Origin: Panaeolus papilionaceus
Lineage: Eukaryota > Basidiomycota > Agaricomycetes > Agaricales
Reading direction: 5' to 3'
Assembly: GCA_015501605.1 (NCBI GenBank)
Contig: JADNRZ010000009.1
Coordinates: forward strand, 1,798,001 to 1,862,000
Length of the DNA stretch: 64,000 nt
Position 1 is the first letter of the stretch; each line of letters begins with the position of its first letter. The notes below the pieces were generated by a model that did no database searches, was not told where the DNA came from, and was given only the letters and a program-made list of their open reading frames with translations. The position numbers and the translations under genes were made by a program. Positions 1-10,822 of this stretch are shown here, piece after piece.

Positions 1-899
1 AACCCTATGCCTGGTGAATTACGTAGAACCATCGCAATGAAATTCAACATCTGGCGCTGTGCCACTGACTTCGACGAAACTGGACATGAATGTGGATTAA
101 AGGCATTCATAACCTCAACCTTTAGAGAACAAAATCTGGGGCTCAAAGGCGAACAAGTGTGCCTGAGGGGCGACTACATTACTTACTTGGATAGCAAAAC
201 TAAATGGCCAGTGGTCGTTGACTGGAAATCCGCTAATGGGCACCCATCCAATCCCCCCTCTTTTTACTTCAGAAAACAATATTTCAACCTCCAGGCAGGT
301 GACTTCATTGGCTATTCATAATGTCATATTGACCACATATGTAGAGCTTGCATCTTCTCCCAAAGACCAAGCAACTCCTTTGTCGGTCGTTGGGGGGGTG
401 GGATATCATGAACTGGAACAACCTCACTGCGACAACCAGGTGCGACCACGATGCGTCTCGCCCCATGGATGTCGAAATTAGTTCGGTTCTAAATCCCACA
501 CGCTTCTTCTATGATCAATTCGAACTTTTTGTCCAGGACAACGTAGTATCGTTCATTGGGTATTATACCCCACGATATGTTCGGACATCCTTCAACCCGG
601 CCTCACCCTCTCCTGTTATGTTGAACGAGCAGACCATATTTGACCCAGTTCCACCGAACCTGCAATGCTTTTTCACAGAAACACGGGCTTTTCTCCTGTC
701 AACGAATCCAGATTTAGATGTCATTACTTGCCGTTATAATACAGACGAAGATAGTCAAGATAGACCTCTCAACACATTTTCTTGGGGCAATATTTTGCCC
801 TGGACGTCTACATCCGTTAAACTGGTGATTTTAGATGACGTCTCAGGCCGCTTTCTTATTCTGGATGGTCCAGAAGAATGTTACCTCGCGGATCTCTAA
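1..899 (+). CDS. F-box-family protein, copy A (C-terminal part; 5' end outside window)
   Basis: This is the C-terminal portion of a protein whose full-length paralogues at 3827-5504 and 29424-30938 begin with an F-box, so it is probably a substrate receptor of an SCF ubiquitin ligase. The F-box itself lies left of the window. Conserved blocks are visible in order: FNIWRC near the start, RGDYITYLD, PVVVDWK.ANGH, then LLPKTKQ and a C-terminal CYLADL just before the TAA stop at 897-899. The two coding blocks are separated by a short intron. The only GT donor, at 299, puts the second block out of frame. A GC donor at 295 (CAG|GCAGGT) joined to the AG at 343-344 keeps the paralogue frame. The alternative is a one-base frameshift, which would make this copy a pseudogene. 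Confidence 0.7.
295..344 (+). other. Probable GC-AG intron in F-box copy A
   Basis: Exon boundary CAG|GCAGGT at 295 and TATGTAG at 344. This choice restores the reading frame seen in both paralogues, whose introns at the same place are phase 0 with GT donors. The GT at 299 gives a frameshift. Confidence 0.55.
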
Positions 900-1003
900 A
901 GCTCCTTTCTTGCTTGATATTCTCCCGTCTCCTTGCTTTTCTCTTGTGTTCCTCATAAACGTCATATAAAGAAATATATTTAAATTTTACAAGTGGAAAT
1001 TAC

Positions 1004-2783
1004 ATCAAACACTGTTGGCTAATTGTGTGAAGAACGTATCGGGATGGGTCGTACACTGGAAAGACCGTATCACGACAATTGGATATGGTTAACTATTACT
1101 TGTTGAGATGACGATAAAACCGATAACGTACCAACAAGAAGAGGATTATGGTCAAGCGCCTTAATGCGCAGTTTTTCTCCATCTGCGTCTTGTTCAAGGA
1201 GCCTGGTCCCTGATTTTCCGTTGTGCTTCTCGTACTTGCATCATTCAGCGCATGTCCAAGGCGGAAATTGTGCCATCTTGAAGTAGCTGATGTGATGCCA
1301 TGTTTATATACCAGGACACCAAAGGCCCAATGGATGCCATCTGTGAGGCTCCAAGGAAGCCATATTCTCTCTCCCTCAGCCAGAGGTTGGTTGTTTCTCT
1401 CTAAGATACGACGATGTTCTTCATGTTTGATCCTGAAATTTTCATAAGATAATTTGAATACGCAGCGAGCAATGAGGGCTATGGATGAAGCTAAAACAAA
1501 ACGCACCCCGCCATAGCCTCTGCGATGACCTGTGGTTCATAAGTATAGAGCCATTTTATGGCTTCCATATGACCTTCCGTGGTTGCTGCTCTCTTGGCTT
1601 CGACAAGCACGACACGGAAGTTATTTTCGGTTGGGCCGTTGAAGACACTCGTGGCGTCATACTTGGTGAGAAGCCGTTCACGAAGCTCTGTGAAAACCAA
1701 CGTAGGTAAAATTCAACTTCGGATATTTGCACCATAAGAGCTTTTGGCTTACGCACCTTCCATGACGTCCTCACTTGTCGAAAAATTTGCACCACCTACA
1801 GCATCCGTCGACAAGAGGGTGTAATCAATGGCCCCTCTAAGGATGATTCCCGCCGAAGTTGACTTGCCCCCCTCAGTGGTCGTTGCGACGGTGTCGATAA
1901 TTGGAATAACTGGGGCTCCGCTGGACAGGTTGACCTTGAGCTCGGGGATCTGGGCATGCTCATAGCCCATCCACATCATTGCCTCCGCAAGCCCCATAAG
2001 CACTCCGTCAATTATGCTTCGGGAGGCCGCCTCGACCTGCATGTTAAGCCAGTCAGTCAAAATTTCTGCCTGGGTAAAATGAATTAACAAACAATATGAG
2101 GTGTACAGCGCATTTTGCGAGAGAGCCCCGCTAAAAAGGGAGAATCCTTGAAGTTTCCCGGCCAATATGTATCAAAGCGTTTGATAAGATGTGAGTTATT
2201 AGGCCTTGTAGGATCCCCCATATGCTGAAAGAGGACCTCAGCCTCAAACCTAGCTGATGCGTCATGGTGTTCTAAAGGGAAGCGGACAAGATCCTTCTCA
2301 TCCACCTTTGAGAAGGACAGCAACTAATTGTGAGGGGGGATATCAGTCCAATGTATGCTCAGACATCTCGGCTTCAATGTTGTGACTTGCCTCAAGAATT
2401 CTGCCATCCTTCGCAGCAGCTTCTATTACAGGCTCGAGCGCTTTTGCTTCCTCGGTATAAACTGTAAGGAACTCGGATAAGGCTTCCTTTAAGCCACTGG
2501 ATTCGTAGAGCGCGTTCGCCAGACTAGAGTTCCCGGAAATGGCAGTCAATATTGGGTCCACCGTAGCGCGCAGAAATCTCTCGCGCTCATCAGAACTCTG
2601 GTTGATCCATTTCTTAAGTCGGGACGCCTTTTGTGCTTCAAACTCAGTGTTGGAGCGAGTTGCGGGATACGTAAAACTTTCGTCCCTGGCGACGATACCA
2701 TCCGCAGTGCGGTCTGGATCCATAGAAATGTCGTCTTCGTAAGTGAGCAATTCAGGAACAGAGATTATTTTGTGAGTGGGCAT
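1004..2783 (-). CDS. Hypothetical protein with PD-(D/E)XK nuclease-like signature, copy A
   Basis: No function is established. Exons read from the right: 2783-2391; 2323-2093; about 2036-1757; 1687-1507; 1432-1132, with a possible last exon 1055-1004. The introns at 1688-1756 and 1433-1506 are canonical and in frame. The 2324-2390 intron works only with a GC donor. The boundary near 2037-2092 is less sure, because an acceptor at about 2069 is also possible. The segment GAIDYTLL, followed after an intron by VVLVEAKR and then by helix EPQVIAEAM and the block LTDGIHWAFGVL, matches the D...ExK...Q layout of PD-(D/E)XK-fold proteins. The start at 2783 was chosen by alignment with the decayed copy at 5610-6379; an upstream ATG at 2903 is open. 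If the last intron is not removed, the stop is at 1096. It converges on the F-box gene to its left. Confidence 0.6.
2324..2390 (-). other. Probable GC-AG intron in the nuclease-like gene
   Basis: On the minus strand the donor is GAG|GCAAGT, the classic GC-AG consensus, and the acceptor is ATTAG. It is phase 0 and joins two open frames. The GT available two bases into the site leads to stop codons with either acceptor. Confidence 0.55.
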
Positions 2784-3475
2784 TTCATGCACGGGAACTT
2801 GAGTCAGGACGCTGGCAGGGCGGTTGAGAGAAGGAGTGAAAGGCTCGAGAAGGCACAAAAAAAAGAGACCAGAAGCAAGATCAGATAAAACGGCCTGTGC
2901 CACGCCGCATCATCGTGGCAGCCTTTTCAGATAATCAGTATACGACCTAGCATGCGCTCGAGAGAACAATGGACATCTGTGATCAGTCAAGCCATCATTT
3001 TTCATTGGGTTCCTGTTCATGACATTTAGCACGAGGTCTTACTATTTACCTTATTTCACTAGTAGTAATGAATATTATTTGGTCAAATACTTATTGCAGT
3101 TTGCCAAGGAAGGTATCTCGGAATTGAAATAGTCACTTGTGTATTCGTAGTCCTGGCGTGGGGATAGAGTGATCACCGAAAACCCAAAGGAAGCGTCGCT
3201 CAGTAGAAAGTACGCAGAAATAAAAGTTTGACTCTTTCACATATTTTATTTAATGTGAGCAAGTTCTAGGTGATCTCTTCCCATGATGCTTCTACAAGAA
3301 TGGGATGTAGATGAGCACTATTTACTACTTTGGGCGTCATTTTGCGTACCTAGTGTTTTTGGCAAATGTGATGAGATAATGAGAGAAAAGAGAGTCTCCT
3401 GACAATTGGGAGGAGGGTGTTCAAATATCGAGAAACGAAACAGGGCGGCGTGTTTGGCAATGAGTCGAGGGACGA

Positions 3476-3545
3476 TAGAAGGCGCCCTTTGGCGCCCTAT
3501 TACCACCTTCGATCATTGATGGCGGCACGGACCTGTCAACATGTC
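3476..3545. repeat. Duplicated upstream segment, copy 1
   Basis: This stretch, which contains CGATCATTGATGGCGG, closely matches 6476-6545. Both lie upstream of a minus-strand nuclease-like copy and mark the limit of the tandem duplication that produced the two F-box/nuclease-like units. Confidence 0.6.
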
Positions 3546-3826
3546 ACGGCTTGCGACATTTCCGGCGGCACCGAATTAAAGCGAATTTGGTTGATGGCTA
3601 AGAACTTGCAGTTAATTTAACATAAAGTCACTTGGTGAGATATTCTCCTCGTCAGTATCCCTTTTGGGCCGTACTTAGGGATATGTAATCAAGTATTTGA
3701 GCATCATTGGGATGCTGAGTGTGGATATGACTGATGTGGTGCAGGTTGGACATGTCGTGAGAAACTCCTGTCCAGATTTCGTTAATGTTCGTCAGTGGGT
3801 CAATATTCCCAGTCGGTTTCTTCACA

Positions 3827-5504
3827 ATGGACTATGTCATAATCAAGGGAAGGCTTTTCCATGCCATATCGCTGCTAGCCTGCTGCTCTGTAGCCTGGCT
3901 GGCATACATACGTTATAATCACAAATGCGACTCATCTCGGTGCTCATTTCCCCGTGCTCGGACCAAGGCCGGTTGGTGTGTCCGCAGCACTGTGGTTCCA
4001 GCTCAACCAAAACTAGAAAACCTGTCGTTGGACGTCCTACTAGAGATAATGGCTTATCTGGAATGGCATGAGCTGATAAAACTCCGTCAAGTAAGGTTGC
4101 TTCCCAAAAGCTAGTTAGTTGATACTGACAATGACATCATGTTTAGGTGTCCTCAGGACTGCAGTTGGCTACGCACCAGCGGGTGCTATGGTATAACCTG
4201 ATTAGGTCCTCTCCATCGCGGTACATGCTCAAAAAGCGCATACAGGTATGCTCATCTCAAGAGTTGGAAGAAGCATTTTTGGGAATGCAACAGGCAAACC
4301 GAAGATGGGTCCATCCTCAGGCTGCAACACCTCAACGCGTCGAACAGATGGTTGGTTTAGGGGATGTCTGGTCATTCAACTACAAAATACTACCAGGAGG
4401 CCGTTGGCTCATTAAGCTTGACGCGACGTTTGAGCTTCTTTACACCGACTTGGACTCTCCTGGACCCACAGTTTGGTGTTCTCTCGTTCCCCCTTCCATC
4501 AGCGCTGACGGCTATCTAATTCCTTGGACACCACTTCATATGCTGTTCGACCTCAATTCAAACGAAGAATACTTATCTTTCACCTTTGTTACTACCACCT
4601 CCACTCCCACCAAAATACCTGGAATTGGAGTGATGAACTTTAACGTCTGGCGTTGTGTTAGTGACTTTCACGAAGATGGGCGCGAAATCGGGTTGAAGGC
4701 TCTCAAGGTCTCCGCCTTTGGGGAGCAAAATTTGTCTCTTGACCCCGAAATGATATGCACGAGGGGGGATTACGTTGCTTACTTGGATGGTAAGAGCCGG
4801 TGCCCAGTGGTCGTTAACTGGAAACTCGCCAATGGACATGCCATCAATCCTCCGTCTTTTCGTTTCACCAAAAATTATGGTCGTCTAGCGGTAGGTAATC
4901 AGGTCACTCAGCTCTGAGTATTATGTGTATTCATTCCCCTTAGGATTTGCACGTCCTTCCCAAAACCAAGCAGGTTCTTTGTCGATTGTCCCGCTCTTGG
5001 GATTTTATGAGTTGGGACAACGTCACACCGACATCAAGCTTCGACCATGATCCCTCTCGTCCTGTGGATGCTAAGGTCAGATCGGTTATGGATCCTCCGC
5101 GCTTTTTTGCGGACGGGTTGGAACTTTTTGTTCAAGACAACGCGGCCTCGTTCATTGGGCGTGTTTCCAACACAATCGTTCGAGCGTCCTTCGACACGGC
5201 CTTCACATCTCCATTCATACTGAATGAACAGGTCCTGATTGACACACTTCCCCTCAAATTGCGCTGTTATTCTGCAGTAAATCGGGCCGTCCTGTTCTCA
5301 ATGAATATGAGCACAGAAAGTCTAGACATCGTTACCTGTCGCTACGATGAAAGCAACGTCAGTCAAAATAGACATTCTGAGTTATATTCATGGGGCCACA
5401 TCTTGCCTTTGGAATATGCGAAAAGGGCAATCTTGGATGAAGTCTCCGGCCGTTGTCTTATTCTGGTCGATGTAGGAGAGTGTTGCTATCTCGTAGATTT
5501 CTAA
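3827..5504 (+). CDS. F-box-family protein, copy B
   Basis: Full-length paralogue of copy A; the family context suggests an SCF substrate receptor. An F-box-like segment, LENLSLDVLLEIMAYL, lies just before the first intron (4091-4146). The second exon runs 4147-4890, intron 4891-4943 follows, and the last exon runs 4944-5504. All junctions are GT-AG and phase 0. The rest of the protein carries the same blocks as the paralogues (FNVWRC, RGDYVAYLD, LPKTKQ, CYLVDF) and no recognised repeat. The start is uncertain. ATGs at 3785 and 3827 are in frame and would add a hydrophobic segment (FHAISLLACCSVAWLAYI) absent from the 29424 paralogue, which starts about a dozen codons before its F-box. A short upstream exon cannot be excluded. 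Confidence 0.75.
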
Positions 5505-5609
5505 CATACGTGTATATATTTCCGTGAACATAATCTTGGATGAGAAATCATCAACAGAAACAAAGAAAGTAGTATAGGACATGTTCCAAATGTGCCTGAA
5601 CGGTGAAAG

Positions 5610-6379
5610 GTCATTTAAATCTCGTCGAACAGATTTTCAGAACATTCATCTGCATGCCTTGTTGTCTAGAAAACGTAATCAGCATCATTGCTTCTCTCGT
5701 GTGACGTCGGCCCAGGAAACAACACACCAATAATAAGTGTATCACTGACAGGCCCCTCAGCCCAGTACTAGTGTGAGCAACCTTCGCCTTGTTCAACGAG
5801 GGGAGAATTATCTCTGCTTGAACCATCACCCGTGTATCATTGGACAAATCCCACCTCAAACCAGTCTGCTACGCCACAATGTTTTACACCAATGCGGTCC
5901 AGAATTGGCCAGCGCATCCTGGAGAAGCTTAAAACCTGATAACCGTCATTTATTAAATTCTAGGTGATGTATGGAGAGACTGGAACAGTTAAACTAGACC
6001 TCGCCTCAACCTTTTTTCCTTCCTTTTTAGCGGCCTCCATCAGCTCTTTGAGAGGTCCAAATCGGCTCTTTTACTCCTCAAAAAATTCAATCAACGTCTC
6101 CTTAACCCCACTGGACTCGTACAAAGCTCTCGATACGTCTGGGTTGTCTTTGCTGACCATGGTGTCCAAAATATTCTAAAAACTGAATATTTTCTCCTGC
6201 TGTTCATCAATCCAACCTTTGATTTGAGCCTCCTTCTGTCGCTCGAATTTCACATGAAAGTGTGTTGAGGATTGCACAAAGCTGGAGTCGTTTGTAACGA
6301 TACCATCTGCTGTCCTATCAGCTTCGAAGTCATCACGATAAGGGGATGTAGTATATGATTTTCCTTCCGATGTATTCAT
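5610..6379 (-). pseudogene. Decayed copy B of the nuclease-like gene
   Basis: The first part reads MNTSEGKSYTT and contains DRTADGIV, aligning with copy A. The frame then breaks at about 6180 and continues in another frame as ALYESSGVKETLIEF, matching ALYESSGLKEALSEF of copy A. A TAA stop interrupts that frame, and LKELMEAAKKEGKKVEA follows, matching the end of copy A exon 1. Further downstream only weak similarity remains. The region matching RGAIDYTLL reads roughly RGLSVIHLLL, so the putative catalytic Asp is lost. It sits convergently behind F-box copy B, repeating the layout of copy A. Confidence 0.75.
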
Positions 6380-6475
6380 TGGTGTGCAGACTCGGAGGAT
6401 CGAGTGGAAGATCAGAGGATGGTCGGAAATGAGAGGTTAAGGCAGGAACTCTCTGATAACGAGTCCTATGCTGCT

Positions 6476-6545
6476 GCAGAAGGCGCTCTTTGGCTCCTTA
6501 TTACCATCTTCGATCATTGATGGCGGTGCGGACATGTCACAGCTC
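6476..6545. repeat. Duplicated upstream segment, copy 2
   Basis: Partner of 3476-3545, including the shared CGATCATTGATGGCGG. Here it lies about 100 bp from the pseudogene start, against about 700 bp in copy A, so sequence was gained or lost between them. Confidence 0.6.
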
Positions 6546-7755
6546 GAGTCTCAAGTAGTCTCAAATGAAGTGCGCCAGAGTCCGAGAAGGGTCAAGACTC
6601 GTCGGGAGCCCATGTGAACCCGAAAGATACACATGTCGTACATTAAATCCAATGCCGGCGCGATGAAAATCTCAGACTACATGCATAGATTGCACACGGC
6701 GCCAGCCTTTCTTGCAATGATACAGCTAATTGAAGGGGACACTACCCTGACTATTTAAGAAACTCTGTTTGTCAGTGTCACTGTTATACTGTAACGCAGG
6801 AGATGAACATAAGTCCTACTGAGTGTGTTGAGCAGGACTCTGGCTTTGTGTCTGGATGCCTGTCCTCCACTCCTGCGATCGTTCTGTAACGCGTCATCAA
6901 ACTTTTTTCTCATGCCCCTATTTCCTCGATTATTCCTCATCTCAATGTACATATTTCGTATACTATTTCATTCGTTCTTTATACTATCTCTTTGTCAGTG
7001 TCACAAATTATTTATCTATTGGTAGCTTATAATCCATTGTTGTTTCTGTTAATTAATTAAACTCATTATTTGCACACTTTCTCCTTGGCTATTCTGCTAC
7101 ACCTCGTGCAGTGCATCTCTCTTAGACACCCACATGCAATCATTTCATGTGCTCGTGTTCAATGGTATGTTATGTATATAAATTATTGCTTAACACCTCT
7201 GTGAATCAATTGTATCCGTTCTTGGTACTGCTTTCATTAATCGGAGTGAAATAATACATATACATATACGAGTAATTATTTAAAAAGGACTCATACTGCC
7301 GTGTGTACTAACGGTCCATTCGAAACATAGCCCAGACATCACCTCAGTTCCAAGTTATACACGTTTACGAGCTGTGGTGGATTTCGCCATCAGTCTTTCA
7401 AATCTGATGCTCTGAGGGACATATACGTTAGAAGGTGGCAATACAGGCAAAATTGAACGAATTCCGAGGTCAAATCCATTGCAAGAGATCGTCAATTGCT
7501 CTTCGAAAAGGTGGAGGTTTGAACGGCAGCTGCGGGCCGTGCTAATCCCATCGTGAAGCCGGGCTTCTGACTGGCCTGAGAAATCAAATATGTATTAGCT
7601 CAGGGACGGTTTAGTATCCAGTGTCCCTAATCGCTGGAATTGAGAGCTCTTGCTCCTCACACCCTTTGGCCATTTGTCTACCAATCCAATCCATCAGCAC
7701 TCATTATATATCAGCTATACGGCATCAGACCTTTAGATCCTAGACTTTGAACATC
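6546..7755. other. Intergenic region
   Basis: About 1.2 kb, AT-rich in the middle. It has only short overlapping open frames with no family signal, and the last few hundred bases presumably include the promoter of the gene at 7756. No other feature is seen. Confidence 0.5.
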
Positions 7756-10320
7756 ATGTCTGAAGATGCAAGACGTCGTTCCACGAGACAGAAAGTCAAG
7801 GTGACAGAGGTGGATAGTATGGTCATAGATCGGGATATCGAGGAGAATGACGGGACGTTCAACGACATTGATGAAGATGACTTTGAGGAACCCCAAGAGA
7901 AGAAGAGAAAGCGTCGAGCACCACAAGCTAAGAATGCTCAGGCTAGTGGTTCAGCTGCAGTAAAGAAAACCAGAACGAGGGGCACACGTGGGGTTCTCAA
8001 GCAAGTCCTCGAAATGCCGTTTGATATTTTGTTTGAAGTCAGTCTATTATCATCTTAGGAACTCAGATTTTTATGTTTCTCAACTCGTGTTTGTTAGATT
8101 TTTGGGCATATGCTGCCAGCAGACTTATTAAGGGTGGGGAGGACGTCGCAGGAGTTGCGAGAGCTGGTTATGAGCAACCAATTCAAGACAATTTGGAATC
8201 ATGCTCGCTCTAGATTTGCGGGCATGCCTGAATGTCCACGCGACATGAATGAACCGGCATACGCAGAGCTTGTCTTCGGGAATGGATGTCTTGTGAGTGC
8301 CACTTATGTTCGTCAGGGTTTCCGTTCTCATTGTATGCGTGTCTTGCTCAGGCCTGTGGTAAAACAGCAGGAAACCAATATCATGTGTGGAGTGCACGAA
8401 CTAGGCTTTGTACGAAGTGCTTCGATGCAAGGTTGGTCTCTTTTGCTACGCTCCTCATATACTGATCTTACACTCGCATATATCAGATATGATCCTGCTC
8501 GCCTCTCTCGCCCAGATCCGACACCCATCATCTATGGCCTGCGAGAGAGTCTCTGTGAAGTTATTCCCGTATGCAGGGTTCTTGTAAGAAGAGGTATGCA
8601 TCTATCTAATAATTTGTACGATCATGAAGTAATTGGTCTGAACAAGGTCGCCGGCAATTCATGCAGTGGCATGTCTCGACGGAGCATGCTAATATCTGGA
8701 AGGCAGAACTCGCCAGCCTTGGATGCCCAGAACTACAGGAAAAGTGGTCCGCGGAGAAAATTGCAGAGTATAAGGTTATCAATGAGGTAAATTCGATTTC
8801 TATATATGATTCCACAGACTTGATTACATTCTACCGCTACAGCACGCAAAACGCTGTGAGGAATGGTATCCACAACTTAAAAAGCTACTACAAGGCGATA
8901 AAGATGCAGAAGTAAACGAGCGCAAGGAGCAGTGAGTTATGATTGATTGCATTTTACCACTGGACAAGGTGCTCACATGACGTTCAGAGTTGTGCGGCTG
9001 TTGAAGATCATGGGCTGGGGAGAAGAATTATCTAAAATGACCAAGGATTTTCCCCAAGACTCCCCAGAAGTCGTTAAACACTGCAAGAAAAAGCTCAGCG
9101 ACCGCAGTAAGTCCTGAATTTAAGAAAGGAATCCTGTCATTTGATTTCGCCGCTATGCAGTTCTTGAGAATCTCAAGCCTTTCCTCGAGGAATATATGAA
9201 AGACGCCAAGGAAAAGCGCCTCCTCAACGAGCGGAGATTATGCTACGAGAATCGAATGAGGGACTTACAGACGGCCTACAATGACGCTCTCGCTACATAC
9301 CCCTTGTATAAGAGTCGACCCCGCGTTGGCGATGTCTTTGAAATTCCTCGCATCAAATCTTTGATTATGGACACCCCGGACGACGAAACAGTCGAGGCTG
9401 CTGACTTCCGTATCACAGAGGAGACCTTGGCCAACGTCATCGAAGAAGCCAATGAAATCATCAATTCGAAGCTCCTTACTGTGGTCGCGAAAGAGCTGGC
9501 GGAGGGAGCCTATGACCCAGCGACTGTTCTCAATCTGGCGACGACAGTTTTCTTCTTCCCTGGCGGTTACGAACGGAAGCCGCTGCATACATTGCGGGCG
9601 ATTACAGATCTCCGGAGTGGTCTTTGCAATGCGGAAGATATTTTCCAATCGGTGGCTGCTCGAGTCTTTGAGTATGTTGCGTTTAACGCTCGTGATACCC
9701 TCGCTTTTGATAAAGGGTCCCATGACGTGTTGTGCAATTTGCTCACGACTTGTGGATTCGACCCGACGACGACGACTTACGACGAGATGGAGGAGAAGCA
9801 ACCAATCATCGAGTGCGTGAAGTGCAATCAGATGTCACGGGGTAGACTTGTGATGAGGTGGTGGGATGCCGTATGTTCATCTTTCGACGCGACTTCGAGT
9901 CCTAGCTAATTTGACTTTTTAGCCCCGCCATGACCGCAACAACCATAGCGAGAACTACCCTGCAGAGTTTGTCCCTGTCACTGGTGAAGATGCGATTAAA
10001 GCCAGTATAACCATTGAGGACGAGGACGAACGCCGTCGATATATTCCGCATCTCGCGTCTGGGGCGAGTGTCTGTTTGCGGTGTAATGATAACACTCCGA
10101 TGAAGCTGTTCGATATGCGCGCCCATTTTAAGGATCGGTACGTCGATTTATCTTTCGGGCTTTGAAGAAATTTGCTTTACTGACGCTGTTGCGCGCAATG
10201 GCTAGACATGATGTGCTGTACCCGAAGATTGGCGAGGATCACAAGCATGTTTACGAAGTTAATGTTTCCTACTCAGGCCTTATCACAGATGCTCAGCGGT
10301 TGTGGCCTGGTCGGCCATGA
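7756..10320 (+). CDS. F-box protein with Cys/His motifs, 683 aa, 10 exons
   Basis: Exons: 7756-8037, 8098-8292, 8352-8431, 8487-8593, 8647-8786, 8843-8931, 8988-9106, 9161-9870, 9923-10137, 10206-10320. They sum to 2052 nt (684 codons) with all GT-AG introns. The N-terminus is charged and probably disordered, with a basic run KKRKRR like a nuclear signal. An F-box-like segment follows (VLEMPFDILFEIFGHML, split by intron 1). A zinc-ribbon-like arrangement, CLACGK...LCTKC, lies near residue 160-190. The large middle exon is an uncharacterised helical region containing YDPATVLNLATTVF. Near the C-terminus are CVKC and a C2H2-like CLRC...H...H. The function is inferred to be SCF-type substrate recognition. 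A paralogue with the same exon plan lies at 62130-64000. The ATG at 7756 is the first in frame. Confidence 0.85.
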
Positions 10321-10822
10321 TTTATTCAGTGTTCCCTACACGGATATTGGCCATCTTGTTTTCTGCGTTCTTGCTTTTGAAATATTTTCTCTTCCAATCC
10401 TTGGTCCCGGGAATATCCCTCTTGCACCTGTAGTTTCGGGCCGACCTTGCTGTGGCTACACACCATTTATTATTTCCCTTGCGAATCATTTCTTGCTTTT
10501 CAACTCTCAGCATATGCATCTATTGTCTTTTCTTATTGTCAATCTCGCACACTGTTCAACGAATTGTTGCTCCCAACATCATCACTCTCAAACCTTATCG
10601 ATATCTACATCTTGTCATTCTGTATATTAGTACAGATATGACAACATCATCTTTTGTATATCTACATACATTTTTGTTTATATGCATCAAAACAGCATTT
10701 TTCAGCCCACACAACATTTCATTGAACCTCAGAATACGCTGTAATGGACGCCCACCTTTCTAGAAAACACATTTACGAAAGGGGTAGCGCATTCAATAAG
10801 AAACTATTTGGCTTGACAAGTA

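Noticed and set aside
1..899. Frameshift that would make F-box copy A a pseudogene
   Set aside because: A GC donor at 295 restores the paralogue frame and fits the donor seen at 52030; kept only as an alternative.
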